This document shows positions 56,917 to 64,000 of a stretch of 64,000 nucleotides of DNA, in pieces (positions within the stretch are counted from its first letter, which is position 1; each line of letters starts with the position of its first letter). The position numbers and the translations under genes are program-made. The stretch spans positions 1 to 64,000 of the forward strand of contig CP065009.1 of assembly GCA_016699755.1 (NCBI GenBank), written 5' to 3'. A model generated the notes under the pieces. It saw only the letters and a program-made list of their open reading frames with translations. It was not told the origin of the DNA and searched no databases. The stretch is from Candidatus Peregrinibacteria bacterium. GTDB taxonomy: Bacteria; Patescibacteriota; Gracilibacteria; CAIRYL01; GCA-016699755.

Positions 56917-58326
56917 TTAAAAAGTAAAAGATTCATCTTCCTTTTGAAGTGTTTTTAGATATTCTTCGTTATCACGATAAAATAAATTCATGGTTTCAAA
57001 TGGGATAATTCTTCCATCTTTATGAACAATATGCACACATGATTTTTTAATCGCTCTGACATCAAAATCATAGGCATCTTGAAAGTGCATAATTAAAATA
57101 CGGAACAGATTATCATATTTCAAATTTTGGGGTGCTACAATCTTGGGAAGGCAACACATTAAACTTCCAAATATTTTTGAAGAACTTTCTGGTGAGTTTC
57201 CAGTAGAAAAAAGCTCAATAAGTTTTGATTTCAGTTCCTCATCTCTCTCAAATACAATGGTATTTTTTGAGGCTTCTAAAAGTTTGGTCGGATCAATATA
57301 GCGAGTTAATGGATGAACTTTGTTTTTTACTTTTAGTCCATACGCCATAGTGAGTGTGTCAGGATTGCAGGGAACAGGAATAAGATCATTTTCTGTAAAG
57401 GTATCTTGTTGAGCGATAATTTTTTGACGAACTTCCGTTGGAGTAATTCTATCGGTCTCAGGATTGAAATTCTCATTTCTTCCTGCAAATTGAGTCGGCT
57501 GAAAAGTTATCCCTCTTACACATGGTTGTTTCATTGCAAAGTCAACTAATTCTCCCAATTCACCATCATTAAGATCTTTTTCAACAACTACAACTAAAGT
57601 AGTAGAAAGATTGAGTTTATTCAATTTTTCTAATGCCCTTTTTCTAATTTCTGAAAGATCTGCTCCACGGAGTTTTTTTAATACTTCTGGTTTTAACGAA
57701 TCCCATTGTAAATAGATTTCAAATTGTGGCATGTAGCTTGCCAGTTTTTCAGAAAATCCTTCTTCGGTTGCTATTTTGATCCCATTAGTATTGAGCAAAA
57801 TATGTTTAATCGGTTTTTGCTTTGCTATATCTAGAATTTCAAAAAATTGAGGATGAATCGTTGGTTCTCCTCCACTTATCTGAATTACATCAGGCTCACC
57901 TTCACTTTTCACCATAATATCAAACATTTTTTCTACTTCTGCAACAGTTCTATGATTTCCAGAATTTGGACAAGATGAAGCATAGCAAGTGGGACATTTG
58001 AGATTACATCGATCGGTAATTTCTATAACGGAAGAGCAAGAGTGTTGTTCGTGATCTTCGCACAGCCCACAATCATAAGGACATCCATATTTTACTTTTG
58101 TTCCAAACTTGCAGGGCATTTCACTTTTTTTCATGTACTGCCTACATTTTTTGTAGTATTCAATATCGGTTGCAATGAGAACTTTAAAACTTCCATGTTC
58201 TTTGCATTTTTTGAGCATAAAAACTTTATCATCTTCGAAAACAATTTTTCCATACACGCGCTTTAGACATGTCGGGCATAGACTTATTGCTAAATCATAA
58301 TAAATGTAAGGTCTTTGTGCTGTCAT
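56917..58326 (-). CDS. Radical SAM protein of the MJ0619/tetraether-synthase-like type
   Basis: The 469-residue protein has extra N-terminal cysteine pairs (SLCPTCLKRVYGKIV and KKCKEHGSF near 15-45), then YGCPYDCGLCEDHEQHSCSS near 90 and the radical SAM cluster ITDRCNLKCPTCYASS near 112. VIQISGGEPTIHPQFFEILD near 150 and HILLNTNGIKIATEE near 178 complete the SAM core, with a further cysteine SLMCCLPK near 388. The N-terminal Cys arrangement is that of MJ0619-like enzymes, which include the archaeal tetraether lipid synthase Tes. An activity on lipid acyl or alkyl chains is thus plausible, and the directly adjacent Lgt-like gene supports a lipid role. The exact reaction cannot be told. Confidence 0.75.
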   Translation of the reverse strand: MTAQRPYIYYDLAISLCPTCLKRVYGKIVFEDDKVFMLKKCKEHGSFKVLIATDIEYYKKCRQYMKKSEMPCKFGTKVKYGCPYDCGLCEDHEQHSCSSVIEITDRCNLKCPTCYASSCPNSGNHRTVAEVEKMFDIMVKSEGEPDVIQISGGEPTIHPQFFEILDIAKQKPIKHILLNTNGIKIATEEGFSEKLASYMPQFEIYLQWDSLKPEVLKKLRGADLSEIRKRALEKLNKLNLSTTLVVVVEKDLNDGELGELVDFAMKQPCVRGITFQPTQFAGRNENFNPETDRITPTEVRQKIIAQQDTFTENDLIPVPCNPDTLTMAYGLKVKNKVHPLTRYIDPTKLLEASKNTIVFERDEELKSKLIELFSTGNSPESSSKIFGSLMCCLPKIVAPQNLKYDNLFRILIMHFQDAYDFDVRAIKKSCVHIVHKDGRIIPFETMNLFYRDNEEYLKTLQKEDESFTF

Positions 58327-58332
58327 ATTTTT

Positions 58333-59085
58333 TTAGGTTAATTTATAAAATCTTTTTGTAAAAATATGTCCATAATAACCAAGAACACAGACACAAGCAA
58401 TTTGGATAGCCGATAATTCCCATAAAAGATCTGGCACTGGTTTAATAAATTCTACTAACAATCTCCAAAGGGAATACCCAATCATAAAAAATTTAAAAAT
58501 ATCCCCATTTTTTAAAGTATAATTTCTTTTTAGAAAGCTTAAGATTATCCATAAAATCCCTAAAAATAGCATTTCATAAATAGCAGTTGGGTGTCTTGCT
58601 ATACCATCTCCTTGATCAAAAGCCCATGGAAGGTTGGAAGCAATCCCCGCTGTTCCATCAGAGACTCCTGTTAAAGCACAGCCGATTCTTCCAATCATAA
58701 TTCCTAGAATCAAAGGAAAGGTAAATAAGTCTCCACTGGATTTTTTTATTTTTAATATTTTTTTTGCTATTTCTACTGCTATCCATCCTCCAATAATTCC
58801 TCCTACAATTGTTTTTGATTGAGTAAATAAAATCCAAGAAAAATCATTTGCGAGCAGTTCATAATGTTCTATGGCTGCTAAAAGACGAGAGCCTAACAAT
58901 GCTCCAATTGCAGCAGAAAGTAAAAGAGTTAGCCTCTGCGAAGCAGTAAAAATATCTTTTTGTTGTTTACGAATTTTATAATAGTAAGCTCCTCCTATCC
59001 AAAAAGCGAGTATTTCAAAAAGTAGGTGAGCAGGGATGAAATGCTCATTGAGTATAAAGCCGATTGGAAATTCTAGTTGTATCAT
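58333..59085 (-). CDS. Lgt-like prolipoprotein diacylglyceryl transferase homologue
   Basis: The 250-residue membrane protein has seven or more helices and the Lgt core: IGRIGCALTGVSDGTAGIAS near 130 (the GRxGC...G motif) and HPTAIYEMLFLGILWIILSF near 165 (HPtqlYE motif), with GGIIGGWIAVEIAKKIL near 92. The start MIQLEFPIGFILNEHFIPAH is intact. The middle differs from housekeeping Lgt (no clear HGGL), so this is probably a paralogue. It lies 6 bases upstream of the Tes-like radical SAM gene, and the two probably act on the same lipid or lipoprotein substrate. The IS copy follows directly at its 5' side. Confidence 0.75.
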   Translation of the reverse strand: MIQLEFPIGFILNEHFIPAHLLFEILAFWIGGAYYYKIRKQQKDIFTASQRLTLLLSAAIGALLGSRLLAAIEHYELLANDFSWILFTQSKTIVGGIIGGWIAVEIAKKILKIKKSSGDLFTFPLILGIMIGRIGCALTGVSDGTAGIASNLPWAFDQGDGIARHPTAIYEMLFLGILWIILSFLKRNYTLKNGDIFKFFMIGYSLWRLLVEFIKPVPDLLWELSAIQIACVCVLGYYGHIFTKRFYKLT

Positions 59086-59103
59086 ATCGTGGTGATTTTT
59101 TTT

Positions 59104-59839
59104 GGGTCTAGACTAGTTAAGAGATTTTTTTCGTAATGTCTCCAATATTTTATCATAGAGTTTTTTATTCCGATAATTGAATCGGAATTCTGTTTCTTTC
59201 AGATGAAGAAAGAAGTTTTCTTTTTGTATTCCATTGAATTTCCTGAGCCTTCTTTTGGCATAACTCCAGAACGATTCGATGCCATTGATGTGCTTCTTTC
59301 CTCTCGCAAATTCATTCTTTCCGTGGTGTACTCGATAGTGCTTCTCGAATCCAAAATCCACCAGTCCGTCATATGCCTTCCAACCATCAGAATGGACATG
59401 AGAATCTGGCGACACTTTTCCCCTGATTATAGGAACCAGACTCTTTGCTTTCGCATCAGGAACAATCTGCGAATAGACTTTCCTTCCTCGTTTGAGAAAC
59501 CCAAAGACGATTGTCTTTCCTCCTGCTCCTCTTCCTCTTTTTCCTCTGATCCGTGTTGGACCGAAATAGCTTTCGTCTATCTCTACTTCTCCAGAAAGAG
59601 GGCTTTCTTTTTCTGATTCCAAAGCAATACGAACACGAAGCTTCTGGAAAACATTGTTTATCATATTCCGATTCAAACCAGTAAATTCCGCTGTTTTTTC
59701 TGCCGTCAGATCAGTAGAAAAATACCGGATTATTTCCCGGAATTTCCCTTCAGAAATCCGCGAACGGTAGTAATACTTATTTTTTGGCTTCCTGTTCATA
59801 AGAACTAGATAAAGAAAGTTCCTTATCTAGTCAAGACCC
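59104..59839 (-). mobile_element. Complete IS1595-family insertion sequence
   Basis: Terminal inverted repeats GGGTCTAGACTAG at 59104 and CTAGTCAAGACCC at 59839 enclose one transposase gene; total length about 736 bp. I see no clear 8-bp target duplication (left flank all T, right flank TAATTTAT). It separates the Lgt-like gene from the deacetylase gene and ends a few bases from the deacetylase stop codon. Confidence 0.9.
59113..59799 (-). CDS. IS1595-family transposase
   Basis: The 228-residue DDE-type transposase has an N-terminal HTH (FREIIRYFSTDLTAEKTAEF, GLNRNMINNVFQKLR), then GEVEIDESYFGPTRIRGKRG near 70 (first catalytic Asp, Glu), SPDSHVHSDGWKAYDGLVDF near 130 (second Asp), HHGKNEFARGKKHINGIESF near 158 and FWSYAKRRLRKFNGIQKENF near 178 (the N/E-type catalytic position of IS1595). 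It seems intact from MNRKPKNKYYYRSRISEGKF to TLRKKSLN. The fragments at 19166-19563 are related copies. Confidence 0.92.
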   Translation of the reverse strand: MNRKPKNKYYYRSRISEGKFREIIRYFSTDLTAEKTAEFTGLNRNMINNVFQKLRVRIALESEKESPLSGEVEIDESYFGPTRIRGKRGRGAGGKTIVFGFLKRGRKVYSQIVPDAKAKSLVPIIRGKVSPDSHVHSDGWKAYDGLVDFGFEKHYRVHHGKNEFARGKKHINGIESFWSYAKRRLRKFNGIQKENFFLHLKETEFRFNYRNKKLYDKILETLRKKSLN

Positions 59840-59843
59840 TAAT

Positions 59844-60563
59844 TTATTTCTTGTATTTTAATAATTGGGACACCGTAACAAAGGAGTATCCACCTGCTTT
59901 TAGTTCGTCAATTATTTTAGGTAATGCTTCTCTGTCCGCTTCACCCGATGTGTCATAAAACGGATGAAGTAAAATTATTGATCCGGGTTTTGTATTTTCT
60001 ACTGTGTATTTTACAATAGCATCTGCATCTCCTGAAACATAAGTATCGGGTTCAACATCCCACATAATAGTCTTGATATTATTTTGACTGAGATAATATG
60101 GCAAGCCGAATAATTTTTTCCCATTTGGTGGGCGAAATGTAATTTCTCCTGTATAGCCATGGTCATAAATAAGCGTATTTGTTTTTTCAATCTCTGATTC
60201 AATAAATGTTTGTGATTTAAATATAAAACGTTGATGTGAATACGAATGATTTCCAATTTCATGCCCATTTTCAATTATCGCCTCTCCTTCAAGGGGATAT
60301 TTTTCGAAATTTTTCCCAATGACATAAAATGTTGCCTTTACGTTTTTATCGTTAAGAATTTCTAAGATTTCATTTGTATATTCAGTAGGAGCATCATCAA
60401 ATGTCAGAGCAATTATTTTTTCCTGTGTGTTTATGTGACTGGTAAGACCACCAAAAAATTGAAAACTTCTTGATTTGCTGATCTTATAAAATGAAAAGCA
60501 GACTAACAAAATAATAACTGTTAGTAAAATAATGGCTTTTGCATATTTTTTGAGATTTTTCAT
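59844..60563 (-). CDS. Membrane-anchored polysaccharide deacetylase (NodB domain)
   Basis: The 239-residue protein has an N-terminal membrane anchor (AIILLTVIILLVCFSFYKI) and a complete NodB domain: IALTFDDAPTEYTNEILEIL near 50 (TFDD metal and catalytic Asp), GHEIGNHSYSHQRF near 100 (metal His pair), ITFRPPNGKKLFGLPYYL near 140 and SIILLHPFYDTSGEADREAL near 195 (catalytic His). It should remove N-acetyl groups from peptidoglycan or another surface glycan. It is unrelated in domain layout to the large deacetylase at 37513. It is the first gene after the right-hand attI and unit, which places it directly under the Pc-like promoter. Confidence 0.92.
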   Translation of the reverse strand: MKNLKKYAKAIILLTVIILLVCFSFYKISKSRSFQFFGGLTSHINTQEKIIALTFDDAPTEYTNEILEILNDKNVKATFYVIGKNFEKYPLEGEAIIENGHEIGNHSYSHQRFIFKSQTFIESEIEKTNTLIYDHGYTGEITFRPPNGKKLFGLPYYLSQNNIKTIMWDVEPDTYVSGDADAIVKYTVENTKPGSIILLHPFYDTSGEADREALPKIIDELKAGGYSFVTVSQLLKYKK

Positions 60564-60586
60564 AATACTCTAATTATATATAAATT

Positions 60587-60612
60587 GTTTTCGTAGCGAT
60601 AGCGGAGAAAAC
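60587..60612 (-). repeat. Cassette-leader hairpin upstream of the deacetylase
   Basis: On the minus strand GTGTTTTCTCCGCTATCGCT is followed by ACGAAAAC. It shares 20 bases with the leader of the plus-strand cassette at 8204, including the preceding AGG. Confidence 0.6.
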
Positions 60613-60723
60613 ACCTTATCTCCCCTCATTAAATTTTAGAAAAATTTTGTTTTGCCTCTTTTTTCAAAAGCGAATCGGGAAATTCCTTACTATCAAAAAA
60701 GATAAAAAATGTATTTCATATAA

Positions 60724-60890
60724 TGGGCGGCGGTATATCCGATGCGTCCCGAGGAAACGAAGTTTCAGAGGGGCGTTTCGGATATACCGAGTTAGACGAA
60801 GTCGCGAGCTTTGCGAGCGATGAAGTCTGACGAGGCGTAGCCGCCGCCCATTAGCCTGAATCGCAAGCGAAGCGAAGCGATTTAGGCTAA
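60724..60890 (-). repeat. 167-bp mini-cassette, right-array copy
   Basis: This is the exact reverse complement of unit 1 (4885-5051), placed first after the right attI. The cassette that follows on the minus strand starts TTATATG at 60723. Confidence 0.9.
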
Positions 60891-60950
60891 CTCAAAAATA
60901 TGCGAATAAAATATTTTTGTCAAAATAATATTTGCAGGATATGCGAATTT
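60891..60950 (-). other. attI-like site, right copy
   Basis: This is the exact reverse complement of 4825-4884, with the two ATTCGCATAT direct repeats. It lies 29 bases upstream of the recombinase start codon and leads into the mini-cassette at G/TTAGCC. Confidence 0.8.
60895..60923 (-). promoter_or_regulatory. Pc-like promoter inside right attI
   Basis: On the minus strand TTGACA and TATTTT with a 17-base spacer read into the right array towards the deacetylase, the mirror image of the left copy. Confidence 0.65.
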
Positions 60951-60979
60951 TATATATATTTCACATCGTTTTTTAAAAG

Positions 60980-61792
60980 GTGGAAAATCTATTACAAAAA
61001 TTTTCACGAGAACTCTCTATTCGAAAATATAGTTCTCATACAAAGAAGATATACACCTCTCTTTTGGAACAATATTTTGAGGTAAAAAAACAAAACTTTG
61101 AAAAATTTGATGAAGAGCATATCAAAGACTATCTCTTCTATTTAGAACAAAAAGGATATTCTGCGTCTTTTTTGAATCAAAACTTGCAAGCGATACTTTT
61201 TTTCTATCGAGAAATCTGTCATCTTTCTCAGCAAATCCATCTTCGTTTTGCGAAAAAACCACAAAAACTTCCCATCGTGCTTTCTCATAATGAAATTCAA
61301 AAATGTATTGCCTCTCTCCCCAATGCGAAACATCGTCTCCTTCTTTCTCTCGCCTATGCTTCGGGACTCAGAATAAGTGAGATAAGGGACTTGAGGGTGC
61401 AAGATATTGATTTTGAAAATATACTTTTGCACATCAAAGGAGCAAAAGGTCAAAAGGATCGTATTACTCCCTTTTCTGAAAAACTCGTTTCTCATCTTCG
61501 AAACAAAATTGCAGGGAAAGAGAGAAGTGAATTGATATTTGAAAGTAGTAAGGGTGGGAAGCTGACAAGTCGAACACTCCAGAAGGTCTTTCAGAATGCC
61601 CTTCAAAATACGGGTATTAAAAAACCAGCGACGTTTCATTCACTTCGTCATAGTTTTGCTACGCACCTTCTCGAAAACGGAACAGATATTCGCTATGTGC
61701 AAGAGCTTCTTGGTCATGCAAATATCAGAACAACACAGCGATACACACAGGTGACAAATCTGAAATTAAAGAATATCAAAAGTCCATTCTGA
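60980..61792 (+). CDS. Tyrosine recombinase, candidate integron-type integrase
   Basis: The 270-residue protein has an N-terminal SAM-like DNA-binding domain (1-90: FSRELSIRKYSSHTKKIYTS, YLFYLEQKGYSASFLNQNLQ) and a catalytic domain with all residues: Arg in LAYASGLRISEIRDL near 133, Lys in GAKGQKDRITPF near 155, HxxR in HSLRHSFATHLLENG near 217, His in LLGHANIRTTQ near 240 and Tyr in QRYTQV near 251. Canonical IntI has an extra segment of about 20 residues before the HxxR box; it is absent, so in length it is XerC/D-like. The end, YVQELLGHANIRTTQRYTQV and KSPF, resembles IntI and archaeal-type Xer. The start is GTG. Its stop codon touches the ppdK stop codon. Confidence 0.9.
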   Translation: MENLLQKFSRELSIRKYSSHTKKIYTSLLEQYFEVKKQNFEKFDEEHIKDYLFYLEQKGYSASFLNQNLQAILFFYREICHLSQQIHLRFAKKPQKLPIVLSHNEIQKCIASLPNAKHRLLLSLAYASGLRISEIRDLRVQDIDFENILLHIKGAKGQKDRITPFSEKLVSHLRNKIAGKERSELIFESSKGGKLTSRTLQKVFQNALQNTGIKKPATFHSLRHSFATHLLENGTDIRYVQELLGHANIRTTQRYTQVTNLKLKNIKSPF

Positions 61793-64000
61793 TTATATGG
61801 TGTTGTTTCGTATCGCCACTTGTGCCGCCGCGAGTCGTGCGGTTGGTACTCGAAAAGGTGAGCACGAAACCGCGTTAAATCCTTCTGTATGGAAAAAGAT
61901 AATCGAATCGGGGTCGCCGCCGTGTTCTCCGCATACCGAAATTTTTAAAAAAGGCTTTTCTGTTCGTCCGCGTTCTACTCCTATTTTCACGAGTTCTTGC
62001 ACGCCCCGGTCTATGGTTTCAAACGGGTCTTTTTCTAAAATTCCTTTTTCTGCATATTTCGGAACATATTGCCCCACGTCGTCTCGAGAGAATCCAAAAG
62101 TCATTTGTGTGAGGTCGTTGGTGCCAAACGAGAAAAAATCTGCCTCTTTCGCAATACTTTTTGCTTGGGCGCAAGCGCGTGGAAGTTCGATCATGGTTCC
62201 AATTTTGTAGTCGACACGCACTCCTTCTTCTTCAAAAATGTTTTCGGCAACAGCTTCAATTTCCCTGCGACAGTGACTGAGTTCACTCGACATTCCTACA
62301 AGCGGAACCATAATTTCGGGGTGGACAGAAACACCACGTTTTTGGGCAGAAATGGCAGCGCCAAGAATAGCGCGAACTTGCATCCGAAGAATTTCTGGTG
62401 TGGTAATCAGGAGTCGACATCCACGGTGTCCGAGCATAGGGTTTACCTCTTCGAGTGCTTTGATGCGGTCTTTTGCCTCTTCAAACGAAAGTAAAAATTG
62501 CCCTGCAAGTGCTTCGATATCTTTATCTTTTTCTGGAAGAAATTCATGAAGTGGAGGATCTAAAAGCCGAATAGTGACAGGGAGCCCATCCATGGCAGTA
62601 AAAATATCTTCGAAATCTTGTCGTTGAAAGGGAAGTAGATGACTGAGCGCATCTTCTCGTTCCTCGTCGGTATGCGCCAAGATCATTTGTCGAATGTGAA
62701 AAATGCGTTCATCGGTAAAGAACATGTGCTCTGTTCGGCAGAGTCCAATGCCTTCTGCGCCCAGTTCTCGGGCACGTTTGGCATCTTCTGGGGTATCGGC
62801 ATTGGCGCGAATAGATAGTGTTCGAAATTCATCCGCCCATGAGAGAAGGGTTTCTAAATATTCCGAGAGCTTTGCAGGAATGGTGGGAACCGCTCCTTCA
62901 TATACTTTTCCGCTTCCACCATCAATGGTAATTATATCTCCCTCTTGAATAATGCGATGTCCGGCAGTCATTTTTTTTGCCTTGGCGTTGACGATCATTT
63001 CTGTAGCGCCAGCAACGCACGGTTTTCCCATTCCTCGGGCAACGACTGCTGCGTGGCTCGCTTTTCCTCCACAGGCAGTAAGAATGCCTTCTGCCTTATT
63101 CATTCCATGAATGTCTTCGGGAGAGGTTTCGCGGCGAATGAGAATCACTTTTTCTCCATTTTCTGCCATTCGTACCGCATCATCCGCAGTAAAAACTGCT
63201 TTTCCACTGGCGGCGCCTGGGCTTGCAGAAATACCACGGGTGAGCTCTGTTGTTTCTGCATTTGGGTCAATTTGCGGATGGAGCAGGGTTTCAATTGTTC
63301 GAACATCTCCTCGAGAAACCGCTTCTTCTTTGGAAATGAGTCCTTCTTGCTTCATTTCTACGGCAATGCGAACTCCTGCCTCTGCTGTTCTTTTTCCGGT
63401 TCGTGTTTGAAGGAGCCAGAGTTTTTTCTCTTCAATGGTAAACTCCACGTCTTGCATGTCACGATTCTCTTGCTCGAGTTTTTCGAGAAGATCTGTGAGC
63501 TGATTAAAGGTTTCGGGGAGAATAGCTTTGAGGTTGTGAATTTCAAGTGGCGTTCGGATGCCGGCGACGACATCTTCTCCTTGGGCGTTTATGAGAAAAT
63601 CACCAAATATTTTTCGTTCTCCTGTTGATGGGTTCCGCGTAAAACAGACTCCTGTTCCACTTGTCTTTCCAGTATTTCCAAAAACCATGAGCTGAATGGT
63701 AACAGCGGTTCCGAGGTTTTCTGGAATACCGTGAATGTGGCGGTAGGTTTTGGCGCGGTTGGACAGCCACGAATCGAATACTGCACTGACTGCGAGAAGG
63801 AGTTGTTCAAACGGATCTTCTGGAATGGGGTTTTTAGTGGTATTAATAATGGCGTGTTCAAATGCTACAATAATTTCTTGTAAGTCATTCGCAGAAAGAT
63901 CGGTGTCTTCTTGTGTGCCAGAACCCTCCTTCTGTTTTTGGAGAATATCGTCAAAAATTTCATAGTCCACGCCAAGCACTACCTCGCCAAACATCTGGAG
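61793..64000 (-). CDS. ppdK: Pyruvate, phosphate dikinase (N-terminus cut by window edge)
   Basis: PPDK interconverts pyruvate, ATP and Pi with PEP, AMP and PPi. The 736 visible residues lack only about 130-140 N-terminal ones. The ATP-grasp part shows AVTIQLMVFGNTGKTSGTGV and FTRNPSTGERKIFGDFL, the phosphohistidine domain ILTACGGKASHAAVVARGMG near 315 (catalytic His in ASH, where most enzymes have TSH), and the PEP/pyruvate barrel GIGLCRTEHMFF, VNPMLGHRGCRL, FFSFGTNDLTQMTFG and the catalytic Cys in ISVCGEHGGDPDS. The frame is open to base 64000. In a CPR context it serves glycolysis or gluconeogenesis, working with the malic enzyme and pyrophosphatase encoded in the core region. Confidence 0.96.
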   Translation of the reverse strand, partial: LQMFGEVVLGVDYEIFDDILQKQKEGSGTQEDTDLSANDLQEIIVAFEHAIINTTKNPIPEDPFEQLLLAVSAVFDSWLSNRAKTYRHIHGIPENLGTAVTIQLMVFGNTGKTSGTGVCFTRNPSTGERKIFGDFLINAQGEDVVAGIRTPLEIHNLKAILPETFNQLTDLLEKLEQENRDMQDVEFTIEEKKLWLLQTRTGKRTAEAGVRIAVEMKQEGLISKEEAVSRGDVRTIETLLHPQIDPNAETTELTRGISASPGAASGKAVFTADDAVRMAENGEKVILIRRETSPEDIHGMNKAEGILTACGGKASHAAVVARGMGKPCVAGATEMIVNAKAKKMTAGHRIIQEGDIITIDGGSGKVYEGAVPTIPAKLSEYLETLLSWADEFRTLSIRANADTPEDAKRARELGAEGIGLCRTEHMFFTDERIFHIRQMILAHTDEEREDALSHLLPFQRQDFEDIFTAMDGLPVTIRLLDPPLHEFLPEKDKDIEALAGQFLLSFEEAKDRIKALEEVNPMLGHRGCRLLITTPEILRMQVRAILGAAISAQKRGVSVHPEIMVPLVGMSSELSHCRREIEAVAENIFEEEGVRVDYKIGTMIELPRACAQAKSIAKEADFFSFGTNDLTQMTFGFSRDDVGQYVPKYAEKGILEKDPFETIDRGVQELVKIGVERGRTEKPFLKISVCGEHGGDPDSIIFFHTEGFNAVSCSPFRVPTARLAAAQVAIRNNTI

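Overview
The window looks like part of a Patescibacteria/CPR-type chromosome, possibly from a metabolically richer lineage such as Peregrinibacteria. The lineage is an inference from gene content: single-domain or reduced enzymes, a PPDK plus malic-enzyme pyruvate/PEP node, LCP/SLH/FtsK envelope genes, a compact type IV pilus operon and many overlapping genes. TGA is used as an ordinary stop, so this is not a UGA-recoded lineage. Positions of non-coding sites were counted by hand and may be off by 1-2 bases.

Layout. 1-4496: housekeeping genes on the minus strand (uvrC partial, ftsE, recJ, leuB). 4560-19560: an AT-rich integron-like cassette array in plus orientation. It starts at a decayed integrase N-terminus and an attI-like site. 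It holds 14 gene cassettes separated in many places by a GC-rich 167-bp ORF-less unit, and ends in two colliding IS1595-type fragments. 19671-46514: core region with zur-znuACB, an LCP protein and YggT, a type IV pilus operon (pilC, pilB, pilO-like and a 1283-aa PilN-like protein with a 216-bp tandem repeat), envelope genes, ftsK, SLH and deacetylase proteins, serC-serA, riboflavin kinase, tatD, purN, malic enzyme, pyrophosphatase and tRNA-Ala. 46526-53377: a transferred block between diverged direct repeats, holding a BcgI-like bipartite restriction-modification system with an OLD-like ATPase gene between its two subunits, then a decayed integrase C-terminus and a decayed pyrimidine-dimer glycosylase. 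53372-60950: a second cassette region in minus orientation (heme/membrane operon, Tes-like radical SAM plus Lgt-like pair, complete IS1595 copy, deacetylase), ending at a second copy of the 167-bp unit and attI-like site. 60980-61792: an intact tyrosine recombinase. 61793-64000: ppdK, partial.

The main result is the integron-like system. The start of each gene cassette (TTRRRY-type) is the reverse complement of the 5' core site of its own terminal attC-like hairpin; this holds for 10 of the 13 left cassettes whose both ends survive. Both attI-like sites carry a canonical -35/-10 promoter facing the first cassette. attI plus the first unit (227 bp) is identical at 4825-5051 and, inverted, at 60724-60950, so the 56-kb interval is bounded by perfect inverted repeats. 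The recombinase lacks the extra segment typical of IntI. Cargo includes a complete restriction-modification system with controller operators, a HEPN-like protein, nucleotidyltransferases, acetyltransferases, lipoproteins including a superinfection-exclusion-like Ltp protein, and small membrane proteins.
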